From Chara braunii (lineage: Eukaryota; Streptophyta; Charophyceae; Charales; Characeae): a stretch of 55,432 nucleotides of DNA. This document shows positions 41,883 to 52,406 of this stretch, piece by piece. Position 1 is the stretch's first letter. Every line of letters starts with the position of its first letter. The stretch covers positions 1,597,824 through 1,653,255 of the forward strand of contig BFEA01000376.1 of assembly GCA_003427395.1 (NCBI GenBank), written 5' to 3'. Under the pieces are notes generated by a model. It made no database searches, was not told where the DNA came from, and worked only from the letters and a program-made list of their open reading frames with translations. The translations under genes and the position numbers were made by a program.

Positions 41883-44327
41883 TTAATTCAGGAAAATTCT
41901 GGTAAAATCGGGTCTGCGGCGCAGACCAGGACGACCGCGGACGCGGCCACATATGCGGCCGCCATCTGAGATCAGCCCCGTGGACGCGTCCGCGGGTGTT
42001 TCATTGCCTAGAATACATCGCTTGCAGACCTCTCGGATGGCAGATTTAACCAAACAAACATCGAAAGTGTCCAAGGGAGGCGAGAAAAGAAAAGGAGTCG
42101 AGCGATAACGGGTAGGAGAACTGTGAAGGACAACGGAGTGCCTGCGCGATCGAATTCGTTCCTTCTTGCCGGGACGACAACGTGGGTAGGGGCGGGAACA
42201 AGGTTTGGAGGAGTTAAGAGAGGGACAAGAAGAGCGAATGAAGAGCCGTTCAGTGGGAAGAAGATCAGCAACGTTGGGAACGGAGAAAATTGGAATGGCC
42301 GCGTACGCATCCAAGCCAACTCTTCGCAACCATCGATAGAGCTTCCGGTTCCGATACAGAACTTTAGAAGAAGTAGTCAAGGTGACGTGTTCCTTCCAGC
42401 GAGTGAGAATAGATCGAGAGGTACAACCGACATACGTGTGTTTGCACCAGGGAGAAATGATCAAATACACAACAGGGCCCGGGCAGGAATGGAAATCGTA
42501 TCCACTACTTAATAATTTAATTAAAGAATCTCGAAAGTTAAATCCCCAACCAATCTGATTATTTAAAATTAAAAGAATAATAGTAATACGAAAAAGAAAC
42601 GACACCTTATCCGCGGGAAGCTCCTTATGGTAATCACGGAAGAAAAGCGCCAGGTCCCAGAGAGTTGAGACGCTCAGGACGTACTCTCATTCATTGTTTA
42701 CGTCTTCAGTGGAAGTGGCGTACTCCTGGTCCTAATCCTCTTCGTCGTTGTCACGAATACCGCGCGACTTCAGCCAGTCCGCAAACTTCCTTCGGGCACG
42801 GATTTCGGCCACATCAGCTCGAGACTGGTCGAGCTTAGTGTAAGTAATGCCCTCTTCTTCGCAGTGCTTGAGCATGTCCGCCTTCTTGGCTTGGCGGTGA
42901 TCCTTGCGACATTCTTCTTGGAACCGGTGGAGCTGCTCTTGTTCGAGATTGTGTTCATCATCGTCCACAGCCTTGGTTTTAGCTAGCTCTCTAGGATCGC
43001 CATCGCCATCGGAAGGCTCGTCATTGATGCGCATCGCATTGAGCACAGGTCTGAGGTTGCGAGGCGTGGTCTTCCTAACCGAGGATCTGCGTATAGTCCC
43101 TTGGGGCTTGGTAAGCAGTTGCGCCCCCATCCGCACCATGTGTTCCGTAAGCATCTGCGCTTCCTTGTCGGATGCTTCCTTTCCTGCAAGCGCATTTTTC
43201 TACATGTTGTGAAGGGCTTCAAGGTCTTTAGGCGTATAGACCGCATCACCGATAGGGACCATCCGCGGCTTGCCCTTCGCAGGTTCCACGAGTGGACTTT
43301 TCTCGGAAACGTCCGCAGCGGATCGTTTGCCAGAGACCTTGATTTCCTCAACAGCGCTCATCAAACCTTGAATATCCTTCTTGAGGTTTAAGTTTTCAGC
43401 CTTCAAGGAGCTCCGTTCGGCGCCCCTATCCTCGAGCACCGCACAGACTTTCTCCAACTCTTGCACCTGTAGCGTGAGTGTCGCTACCTTGTCAGATTCA
43501 TCTCCGGATTTGCGTTTGTCATTCCTCATTTTTATCTCCCCGATCTCTCTCCTCAGAGTGTCCTCCTCCCTGCCTCGAAAATGTCCCTACTGGAGCGCCT
43601 TCTTTTCCTTACGAAGGGCCTCCAGCGCAGACTGTTTTCCTTCCCCCGCACATTTCACCTTCAACTCTTCCAATTCCCGTCTCAACTTACAGACATCCGG
43701 CTCATCATCATCAGGGATGTCAACCATCTTCCCAAGAACAGATTCGCAAACCACATTCATGCTAGTCTTCACAATTTTTCCGAGTCTACTCTCCTGCAGT
43801 TCCTTCTCCTTACGATCTCGGGCATTTTTCTCCTCCTCAGCTTGTAACCTTTTCTTCTCCACCTCCAACAACTCGAGCTTGGCTAACTCCTGCTTCTGCT
43901 GCTCGCGTTCCTCGGCTTGCTCTTCTAAAAGGCCATAGATCTTGTCGAATCGTGCATCTCGATCATAATTGTGGAAGCCACCGCCCCACGATCTCTGATT
44001 ACGCTGTCCATTGAACTCTTGATAACCACGATAGCCCCCATTGTTGTCGCCGTTATGTCCACCTCCTGAATAGCCAGTCCTCCGATTCATAGGAGCCTGG
44101 TAGGGGACAAGAGTGTTCAAAGTACTAGACGAGCTGGCTCCGTGAGACGAAGCAGAAGCGGCGCCAGGTGCTGGGAGAAGACTGTTGTTGTGGTACTGTG
44201 AGTCGTCATCCACGGCTCCTTGAATGTTGGCAATCATCTCCTCCCCATTAGGGTGATTCCGAAAAGGACATTCCCTTATGAAGTGGCCAGGCAGATGACA
44301 ATAGTGGCATAGGGAGGATCGATACAT
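41883..44327 (-). pseudogene. Single-frame zinc knuckle, coiled-coil and GIY-YIG fusion with four in-frame stops
   Basis: One minus-strand frame runs 815 codons from ATG at 44327 to the stop at 41883, interrupted only by TAG (43589), TAG (43202), TAG (42734) and TGA (42689), with no frameshift. Residues 7-20 form a C-x2-C-x4-H-x4-C zinc knuckle (CHYCHLPGHFIREC). A Gly/Asn-rich segment (about 85-120) and a long Glu/Lys/Gln-rich coiled coil follow to about residue 370, then a charged region ending in EEEGITYTKLDQSRADVAEI (about 535). From about residue 618 comes a GIY-YIG nuclease domain: VVYLIISP, YVGCTSRSILTRWKEH (catalytic Arg), LYRWLRRVG and TERLFIRSS (catalytic Glu). This resembles a Gag-like ORF fused to the endonuclease used by Penelope-like elements. 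The RT of such an element lies 1.3 kb downstream on the same strand. Confidence 0.75.
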
Positions 44328-44584
44328 CGTAAAAGAGGACTAAACTCGTCCTATAGCGAAAAGCGGGTCAACCGGCCCTATAAAGTAACTGTTCCAGCGC
44401 AAGGGAAAAAAAAAGCAAGAGAGGATGAAGATAGGAGGGAAATAGAAATGGTAGAAGCATCGGGGAGTTGACAACCAACTGGCATAAACAGGGAAAAAGA
44501 ACGAATAGACGAATAGATAAAAGTGCGTAGTCACTCGTATGGGGTAAGATCCCCCAACGGTTCTCTACGTGCATGTCGCAGATG
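44328..44584 (-). other. Possible 5' leader of the zinc-knuckle/GIY-YIG frame
   Basis: T/C-rich on the minus strand, between the upstream 510-bp repeat and the ATG at 44327. No TATA box in a convincing position. The short open frames here translate pyrimidine-rich sequence. Confidence 0.35.
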
Positions 44585-45091
44585 AAAGGTCAAAACCTAG
44601 AGGACAGTGGATCTGAAGAAAGCCGAACTGGACCAAAAATAAGACCAAAAACGTGGAAAGAAAAAGAAAAAGAAAAGAAGGCCCCGTAGTCCTATCCGAG
44701 ACTGAACTGAACCGGGTCTGAAAAACTAACAGGTAGCCGAAATGAACAGGGCCTGAAAGCCCAAAAAAGATCAAATCGTAAACCAACAAGATCAAACCAA
44801 CTAATAAGGTCCCTTGTTTACCCAATTGGTAACGCAAGAGACCCATGCCGACCAGACACCTCCAATGCGAAAATTGAAGTTAATCAGAGCCTTATCAAAA
44901 AAACAGTCAGAAAAATGCCGTCGCCTCAACTCCATCTTGAGCATAAATAGAAAGACAAATTCAGCAGCTGGTAGATTGCCCAAAGCATGCGCTCGATGTA
45001 AAACGAGGTGATAACGACTAGCTTTTGTTTCTTACTAGTAAAAAATAGAAATCCTGCAAATTCTGAAAAATAATACCATTGCCCAATAATA
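44585..45091 (-). repeat. 510-bp direct repeat (pLTR-like), upstream copy
   Basis: Duplicate of 38799-39309 in the same orientation, including the RT C-terminal coding block (NLPAAEFVFLFMLKMELRRR). It lies 260 bp upstream of the zinc-knuckle ATG and 5.3 kb from its partner. It lacks the 200 bp containing the hammerhead-like motif that follows the downstream copy, so either the ends have been lost or the two are independent truncated insertions. Confidence 0.85.
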
Positions 45092-45489
45092 GGCTGCACT
45101 GTAGTTATCCCATGCAGGAAAAAAAATTGTACGACTGGTACTCGTCAAAAAAAAAAAAAAAAAAAAAAAAAAAAAGCGATTGTACAAGCCAGCTGCCCAA
45201 AGCAGAAACCACAACGACCAACACGACCTACAACCGCTGTCAACAACTACTACTGTTTGGGTATGATATTATGTCCATCAGTCAGGCTGGGTCTGACCGC
45301 ATGTAAGACCAAATTGGACAGGTCAGCAGATGATGCACCAGGTCCTACTATTTTGATGAGCCTCTCTTTTGCAAAATGGGGTGAGTCTAGGATTGTAGGG
45401 GTCTCTGTTTAGCCCGGGTGCCTGCAACCGCTCTGGTCAGACCACCCCGCCAAGATGGCAGTGAGTGATGGTCCTGGGTGATTAACACT
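45092..45489. other. No gene; A tract
   Basis: A run of about 29 A at 45147-45175, possibly a retroelement tail on +, preceded by sequence I cannot assign. Confidence 0.4.
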
Positions 45490-46300
45490 AGGGTAGGACG
45501 GGCGGTGAGGGTGCGCCAGGGAAAAAAGATGAGAGGGAGGGTGGAGGGTGGGTGGGGTCTGCTGCAAGGAGAAAGAACGTTAGAAAGTATGCCCTCGCTG
45601 ATGAGAGGTTCCGAAGAGGTACCTTCAGGGTTTCTTCCATTCCTTGTTGTGTGCCCGGGGAACCTCGTCTGATGGCCAATGACTTCTCTTGGATTGTGCT
45701 CCTAACCCGTTGCGCCTATGAGGGTTTACTTCCTCCATCGGTTCCCTTTTGCTCCGTTGTAGCAGTTCTTTTTGTTTCTTTTTTTCTATGTGTTTTTCCT
45801 TCTCCGTCAACATTTCTTCCTCTTCCTCGTCTCTTAGATTGTGCTCCTAACCCGTTGCGCCCATGAGGGTTTAGTTCCTCCATCGGTTCCCTTTTGCTCC
45901 GTCGTAGCAGTCTTTTTTTGTTTCCTTTTTTGAAGTTTTTTCTATGTGTTTTTCCTCCTCCGTCAGCATTTCTTCCTCTTCCTCGTTGTCACCTCCTTCT
46001 TCCATCTCCACCTTTTCCCCTCCCTCATCTCCCTTTGTCCCCATATCCAGGTGTTGATCCGGAGATGTTCCTTGTGATTCTAGGTTGTTCCTCTCCCGGC
46101 AGTCCACCATCCGGGCCGTCCTCAATTTGTCAGGGTCTGCTATGGCTTTTCCGTCATTTGGGGAACCGATCAGGCTTGGCCATTGAGGATGGTTCAGCTG
46201 ACCTGTGTTCGGGGGGGGGGACTGTATCCTGTTGGGGGGGGGCGCTCGCTCGGTTGAGGAGGGAGAGATTTTGCCATTCCTGGTCTTCCATAAGGGCATA
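45490..46300 (-). pseudogene. LINE ORF1-like acidic region with tandem duplication
   Basis: On minus, an open frame from 46299 to 45871 encodes RTARMVDCRERNNLESQGTS and then a strongly acidic/basic segment (EEEEEMLTEEEKHIEKTSKK), after which the same motif recurs (EEEEEMLTEKEKHIEKKKQK) because about 143 bp are tandemly duplicated (about 45693-45835 versus 45837-45985). Composition matches the ORF1-like region of LINE copy 1 at 9302-9577. Probably a 5' LINE fragment. Confidence 0.4.
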
Positions 46301-46419
46301 TCACTAGTTGTCTACTCAGATTAAGCCTCATGGTTCCTTGATAGAAGATGAGGGATCCTAGACCCTTGACTCTCATGTACCCTAGTTCTATCCCGTGACG
46401 TAGGAAGGTTTGATTCTTT

Positions 46420-47115
46420 TTTTTTCTTTTTTTTTTAATTGGACATGCTCCAATCTATTCTTGGGGAGCAACACGTGCTGGGAAACAGGCTCAGCGTCCC
46501 ATTCAAAAATATATTGAGAAAATTATGTATAAAAAAAAAATTGAGTTACCGAGGCCATTACCCGGCTTTGGCGAAAGATGACAGTTGTGCAATCTGCATA
46601 GAGAGTTAGGTTCTCTAAGGATTGATCATGGGAATATTCAGATCGAAAACCACTTGCCTTTAGCAAGTGTCAGCAACTCAACCCTATCCGCCTCTCCCCT
46701 ATACCCCTATACCCAATCTCTATCAAGCCTCCCACCCCCAACTGCTAGGTTACAAAGTGGCACGACCCACCCTAGAAAACCCCAACCTGCTAAGCTACAG
46801 GGCAAAGCGGCCCGCCCCGGCTCCGGCCAGCGTCGACTAAGTATCAGTTCTCAAACAGACACTAGAGTGTTTTCCACCCTAATATGAAATTCATATTTTA
46901 TGAGCAGGATTCTTAATCTTAAATTCGTATTTTCTGAGTAAGATTCATAATCTGAAATTTGTAAATCAGAGTTTTGCTTTGATCCAAATGAATGATTACT
47001 CAATTTTGAATCACAAAGGGTTACAAATTAATTTTCTCAAAGTGTAATTGATGTCCTACGTTTATCCATCTTTGATCTAATTTCTTTTCTTTTTTTTTTT
47101 CCTTGCGCAGGGGTC

Positions 47116-47147
<32 letters not shown>

Positions 47148-49320
47148 ACGGATGTCCCGAATGACATCTTTGATCTAATTCTAAATCTGACGTAGTTCTC
47201 CATATTTGTGCGCATAAGTTTGGGCTCTTATTTTTTGAATTCGATATTTGATGTCACCTGTTTGAAGGATTTCCAAAAAATTGGTCACAATCGAGTCTCA
47301 AGCTGTGATATTGTAGGATTTGGGCTCATAAGTGCTGATTGAATTATCTCCTTCAGGGTTAGAGCCCCTCCCTGCGAGGGTTACTATACAAGGTGGGAGG
47401 TGTGATCCTTGAGACGGTAGGGGCGGTATTGTGGGTTTTGTTCTCTTTTGGGTCAGGCTGATTTTGGTCGGATCAGCCATGGCACTTGGGAGGGAGGACA
47501 AGGGGTCGTGCTGTTTTCAGCAAGGTGAGAGGTCGAGAGATGTTTCACTTGGAGCGGGTGGGACACGATGGAAGGGGGATCTTCGGCTCTGTGGAGGCAT
47601 GCTCTAGGTGGTATCGCGTGCTGCTGAGGGAGCATGAGTGATTTAGGGGGTTGTTCTGAACTGGGTCTGGGAGGTGAGGGGGCGCCTTCCAGCGGAGGCA
47701 GTGAAAGGACAAAAGTTTGTTTTTTGGGAGGGAAGAGTAATCTGCTTGGTTTCTTATGAATCTTTTGCATTCAGCAGAGACGTGAATAGGCGCAGAAATT
47801 TTCATGGGGAGATACGTAGTTCCCTCACATCCTCTCTCCTTATGGGAAGAATAGGTGTTGACTGTCTTTTTAGGTTATGATTCCTGCACTTGTATTTGAG
47901 CTCCCTGAATTCTTCTGATTTTTTAGGTAGTAACAGAAAAATTTTCATAATTTTGATGTTGGTTGCAACGGACTGTGTTTGTGGAGATGGTTGGAGATAA
48001 TGCGCTCTGCGGTGAAGGGGCTAGCTAGTAGGGCGAAAATAGGGTATAGCAGCGGTGGAGATAGTAGCTCTACCACAGTAAGTCTTCCCGAAGTAAGGTT
48101 GAGATGTTTTTCTGGTTGGATGTTTGCATCCAGTGCCTGAAAGAGTGGATTATCGAAACTACAGCTATGGCGACGATTGGTGGCTTGTCTGGTATCTGCA
48201 AATGTTCTAGGTCCCCGTGGTTTACGAATGGACGAGGTCAGAACGACGTTGGTCACATAACATTTATTTTTTTACAAGGGTTTTACAGTTAACTTAAAAA
48301 TAAATTTATATTAATTTATAGTTCTATAAACTAGTTTTCACAGAGCTTGGTTTTTACCAAACTGTTGAAAATGAATTACAGTTTTATAAATAAGTACTCA
48401 CTAAAAATATTTTTTTTAACATTTTTCGAGTTCGCCTTGCAGTCCTTAAAGGTTGTCTTGTTGAGCTATGTTTTTCGTCAATCTACTTGGAAGTTGTGAA
48501 CGACTTATAGTCTTATAACATGCTCTTTGCTGGAAATGATTTTCTTGCACATTTTGATAATCGCTAAACCTTTTGCTCGGTTTTTTGCTTCCTTTCTCGG
48601 GAAACAATTAAAAACGTTCTCTTTTATGTGTCAAAAATAAGACTTTGACTTTTACTTTTTCATTCTATAAAAAATATTAGGTTTCGTGGTTCTGTTAAGT
48701 GTTCACGAATTCAGTGTTATATCCGTATCACAAACATTTTGTGACGTCAACAACTTGAAGATGAAACCGCCACCTACTGCCTCTTTCGTGAAAAACAGAC
48801 CGAGCAAAAGAACCTCCTCCTCCATTTTACGTTAATCACGTTGCCCCGTTGTCACTAAAACACCGCTAAAACCTTTGTCGCCCAAACTCACCCCTTCGTC
48901 TTCGTGGGAGGGAAGCAACCTCCCCCCTCCCCCCTCCCCCCGCTAGCCATGACAGCCTCACCAGCATGCGAAGCCCTTTCACCAATAAACGAAGCACTAA
49001 GCAAGCACAATTCTGCCAAGCAGGAGATGCTATGGTTTGACCTCGTCGAGCCCGCCGACGAGTGCCATAGGGGGTTCAAGCCGCCAAAAAAACACAACAA
49101 AGCAACTTCCGGGGCAAAAAAAACAGGGGGAGGAAGGGGTCGTGTCCATCCTGCTTGTCGCGCGCCTCCTCGACGTTCATCTCACTACCACCATCTCCCC
49201 AGTTCCGGCCTCCAGGGATCATTTGCCATGCCCACCCAAACGCCACATCCAAATGCCAGCAAAGACGAGCCGGCGGCGCGGCGCTTCCGGTCGCGGCGCT
49301 CGTCCAAGCTAGCCCATCGA
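46420..49320 (-). mobile_element. Retroelement on minus with family 3' end (5' limit uncertain)
   Basis: The 3' end is clear: on minus CCGGGTAATGGCC (46573-46555), GGGACGCTGAGCCTG, GCACGTG, GAATAGATTGGAGC and a poly(A) tail (T tract about 46419-46436). Upstream it shares blocks with the 2.8-kb insert at 22937-25748 (GGAGGCAG, CAAGGTGGG, and a GC-rich start near 49265-49300). AGGTTTGATT occurs just outside the tail (about 46409-46418) and again at about 49327-49336, a possible 10-bp target duplication giving an element of about 2.9 kb. No RT seen. Confidence 0.5.
47067..47180 (-). ncRNA. U6 snRNA retropseudogene with 16-bp target duplication
   Basis: On minus, 47164-47101 reads TCATTCGGGACATCCG, TTAAAATTGGAACGATACAG, AGAAGATTAGCATGACCCC and TGCGCAAGG: the 5' two-thirds of plant-type U6, with the 5' stem-loop slightly shortened, the ACAGAGA box intact and one G-to-A change. 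The rest of U6 is replaced by a poly(A) tail (T tract 47083-47100). CATCTTTGATCTAATT occurs on both sides (47067-47082 and 47165-47180). It is therefore a 3'-truncated U6 copy inserted by retrotransposition, and not a functional snRNA gene. Confidence 0.93.
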
Positions 49321-49336
49321 TCAGGTAGGTTTGATT

Positions 49337-50281
49337 TTATTTTTGTATCGGCGTAATTTTGTTTTTCGTTTTTTGTGTGATCGATTCTGTGCCTGACTTT
49401 TTGGTTCGTTGGAATTTGGGTGTTATTGTAATTGCTCTTGCTAGCTTGGGGTTTCCCGGGGGGCAGGGCTGGGAGATGGTAAGGAGAGGGGAACAGAGGG
49501 AAGCACAAGGGGAGGTGGTGACGTGGAGAGGTACCTGTTTGTCTTGTCTTTTGTGTTAACGATACAGTCTTAGTTCTCCTCCATCTCCTCCATCTTATCC
49601 TCCTCCTTTTTTTGCGTGTTCCTGACACTCACCTTTCTAATACCGTGCGACGTTGGTTGTAACATGTGATTCATTAAAATAGTACATTATTTTCTAAGTA
49701 GTACTTTTATCGTTCGAGAAACTCGAAAGGTATACACGGCTGACGAAAGAAGATGCTCATTATATATTAACGATAAGAGTCCCTGTTCAAAACGAAAAGT
49801 TCAATTACTGAAGTCGGATACATCCTTAGTAAACTGACACACATTCAGACAGTATGAACGTAGCGTATCGAAGGTTTCCCCTTGTGAGGGACACATATGA
49901 CTGACCCGAAAAAGGTCTTCGTTGAGGTTTCAAAGGGTGCATAGGAGTGACAAGAATAACTCATTTAAAGTTTAATTGAATACAAGTAGGATGACTAGGA
50001 TACATCCGAATCACATGTTTCGATATCCATAGTACACAAGTTGGCAAGTTTAATAATAATACTGGGATATATCTGAATCAAATATTTCATTATTCAGATG
50101 GAGAAAATCCGTTATTTATCAACCGTGCGTCATTCATTAAATATGATCCTTCACTCAATCAAAAGGTTGAGCTTATGATCATAGCCCGGATCACCCTCCG
50201 AGGGAAAATTAACCAATATGTTATCATTCCAAGAACAATTATAGCTTACTAGACATTTCTTAAAACAAAAGGACGTCGGAC
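49337..50281. other. No recognisable gene
   Basis: AT-rich from about 49640. A TACATCCGAATCA-type motif recurs (near 50000 and again near 50645). Short open frames have no domain. Confidence 0.4.
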
Positions 50282-50399
50282 GGAGTGAAGTGGTGGGCAA
50301 CATTATGTAGAGATGTTATCATTTGCCGCTTGTCGGGTTCGACCTCGCAACCATGAACTTGTAACATCCCTACCCAATGCTGCCCACCACTCCGCCACT
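50282..50399 (-). tRNA. tRNA-like hairpin (probable SINE remnant)
   Basis: Arms 50282-50319 and 50361-50396 are imperfect reverse complements. On minus, GTGGCGGAGTGGT (50399-50387) matches an A box and GAGGTCGAACCC (50345-50334) a B box. No convincing acceptor or T stem, so not a working tRNA. The left arm also resembles 50555-50610, which is part of the next ORF. Confidence 0.4.
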
Positions 50400-50509
50400 G
50401 TCCTCGCCGAGATCAAATGATGTATGTTAACAAATAAAAGTGCACCCTCGGGAACCTGTTAAGAACTGTAGTAACCATCACTCTTAAATTTCAACTAGAT
50501 AGCAGATAC

Positions 50510-50734
50510 ATGTATGTTATCACTTTACCAAACATTTCTCAAAACAAACGGGCATCGTACGGAGTAAAGTGGTGGGGAGCATATTATGTAGAGACGTTAT
50601 TATCTGAGGATTGGGCATTAGATAAGGCCAAACGAATGCGTAGGATACATCCGAATCAAACTGTGTACAGATTATCAGATGCTGAAGTGACCAAGGACCT
50701 TATAATTATTTTGAAAGATCTCACTGGATTTTGA
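50510..50734 (+). CDS. Small uncharacterised ORF (74 residues)
   Basis: Encodes a 74-residue frame with VKWWGAYYVETLLSEDWALD and a basic RMRRIHPNQ segment. No family recognised. Part of it is duplicated at 50217-50330 in a non-coding context, so it belongs to repeated sequence and may not be a gene. Confidence 0.25.
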   Translation: MYVITLPNISQNKRASYGVKWWGAYYVETLLSEDWALDKAKRMRRIHPNQTVYRLSDAEVTKDLIIILKDLTGF

Positions 50735-51149
50735 AGACAATTGACAACTCATAAGAACTAGATTGAAAAGCGAAGACAAATTAAAAACAGAGTGGAACAC
50801 CCAGCCTACATAAGCAAGCACACAATCATTCTCGAGACAAATGAGTACGCCGTAAAAACTGATAACAGTTATTTGGTCCAAATATTGTGAGTTCGTAACA
50901 GTTACCTCAAAAGTTTCCATTAACCAAAGAGTTGGCAACGCTATCCAAATCAAGAACACCCACCACGCCATGATATGCGAACTAAACCTTACAAAACTGA
51001 GTCCCACGTTCTACACAACCAAACAGTTTGCAAGGCGAGGACGCAAGATGAATCAGAAACCCTCAGTACTTTACAGTGTGAAAATTTCAACTAATCGGAC
51101 ATTCAAATACAAGACTTTGAAAATGTCGAGATTTATCTCTGAAAAAACC

Positions 51150-52000
51150 TATACTATGAAAACATTCATAAATCCGACATCCTGACGGAACTCTAAAAAC
51201 GTAAGACTTATTACCAAAGTGTCCCGAACTTGAAATCTTCAAAAGAAGTCTCTTCGCAAAGCGTTCATCAGCGGTTCCCATGTTGAATCGTCCACAACGC
51301 AAGCCGAGATAGGAGGTTGAGGCAGACCTTCGAACCCCGTAATGGAAACCGAGGAACCTTGAACGTCTCCCCCAGCCATGACAACAGCACGTCTCAAGGA
51401 CACAAGAACATCTGCAGCTTGCAGATAAGCTGCTGTAAAATCTCTCAGCATCCAGTTTCCCCCTTGACGCTCTTGTATTTGCTTGTCATAGCAGCATCCT
51501 TATTCTCTGGTTCGGATGCATCCGAACGACAACCGACCATGAGCTAGGGTCCGCACTCGTGGCTTTCGTTCATACTTTACAGTGTGCAAAGTGGTGAAAA
51601 GTAAAAATAATCAGAAAATGCCTATACTATGAAAATGTTCACAAATCCGACATAATGACACAAAACTCTTCAAACGTAAGACTGGTCACCAAAAGTCTTA
51701 AAAAGTTGAAGTCTTCAGAAGAAGCCTCTCCGCAGAGCGTTCACTATCGGTTCCCATGTCGAACCGTCCACCATGCAAGTCGGGATTGGAGGTTGAGGTA
51801 GACCTTCAAACTCCGTAATGGCAAACGAGAAACCCTCAATGTCACCCCCTGCTCCGAGCACAGCACGTCTCAAGGCGAAAAGAACTTCTGAAGCTTTTAG
51901 ATAAGCTCTTGTAAAATCTCCTCGCATCCAATTTTCTCCCCGACGCTCATATATTCGCATGTCGAAAACGTTCAGATCAGTAAACCTCACCATGATGACA
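51150..52000. repeat. Tandem duplication, period about 476 bp
   Basis: 51150-51480 aligns with 51620-51960: CCTATACTATGAAAA, AATCCGACAT, ACGTAAGAC, TCGGTTCCCATG(T)TGAA-type and CAGCACGTCTCAAGG blocks occur in order in both. It duplicates the 3' part of the 51715-52170 gene and its downstream flank. Confidence 0.8.
51239..51451 (-). pseudogene. Partial duplicate of the 51715-52170 protein
   Basis: Encodes 70 residues nearly matching the C terminus of the neighbouring ORF (DFTAAYLQAADVLVSLRRAV, FEGLPQPPISACVV, STWEPLMNALRRDFF). The N-terminal part is absent, so this is a truncated paralogue left by the tandem duplication. Confidence 0.6.
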
Positions 52001-52170
52001 AACATTGTCCGTCCACCCGCTACGATCCTGAAGATTCTCTCATATTGAAAAGGAAACGCTCCTTCCTTTGTGAAGATGGTAAGTCGTTCAGGCATTTTTA
52101 TTTCAATGAAGCCCGAATTCTCAGCCATGTTTTCGAAGTACGTCGAAAGAGGAAAGTCTGCACACTGCAA
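51715..52170 (-). CDS. Uncharacterised 151-residue protein
   Basis: An intact frame of 151 residues: a short N-terminal stretch, a region with strand-like hydrophobic alternation (FIEIKMPERLTIF, MFVIMVRFTDLNVFDMRIYE), a helix-like segment (TRAYLKASEVLFALRRAVLG) and a C-terminal FEGLPQPPIPTCMVDGSTWE block. The last two blocks are conserved in the truncated duplicate, which argues for real coding sequence. No known family. It lies 237 bp downstream of the DUF7869-type frame on the same strand and might belong to the same mobile element. Confidence 0.5.
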   Translation of the reverse strand: MQCADFPLSTYFENMAENSGFIEIKMPERLTIFTKEGAFPFQYERIFRIVAGGRTMFVIMVRFTDLNVFDMRIYERRGENWMRGDFTRAYLKASEVLFALRRAVLGAGGDIEGFSFAITEFEGLPQPPIPTCMVDGSTWEPIVNALRRGFF

Positions 52171-52406
52171 AAGACAAAAGTCACAATAAAAGCGTTACGT
52201 CATGGTCAGGATCGAAAGTCCGAGGTCATGCTACGACGACCAAAACGCCCCCACACTCAATGTCGAAAATTGATGAAGAACTCTTGTTGATTTGAAGCGC
52301 GTAACCCAGAGAGCAAAAATCATTAAGCGATGTATTTCATGGAGTCAAGCGTGGTGTGCACAGGCCAGCATGGCAATACGTTCTCCTCACGAAAAGACGA
52401 CAACCA
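52171..52406. other. Spacer between the 151-residue ORF and the DUF7869 frame
   Basis: No feature recognised; no obvious terminal inverted repeat. Confidence 0.4.

Noticed and set aside
43381-43938. 185-residue plus-strand Ser/Phe-rich frame
   Set aside because: It is the antisense shadow of the coiled-coil coding region on minus; the minus frame has recognisable domains.
48904-49356. Plus-strand 150-residue frame ending at CAG/GTAGGT, a donor-like site
   Set aside because: It is antisense to a probable minus-strand retroelement, starts in C homopolymers and shows no domain; the donor site alone is not enough.
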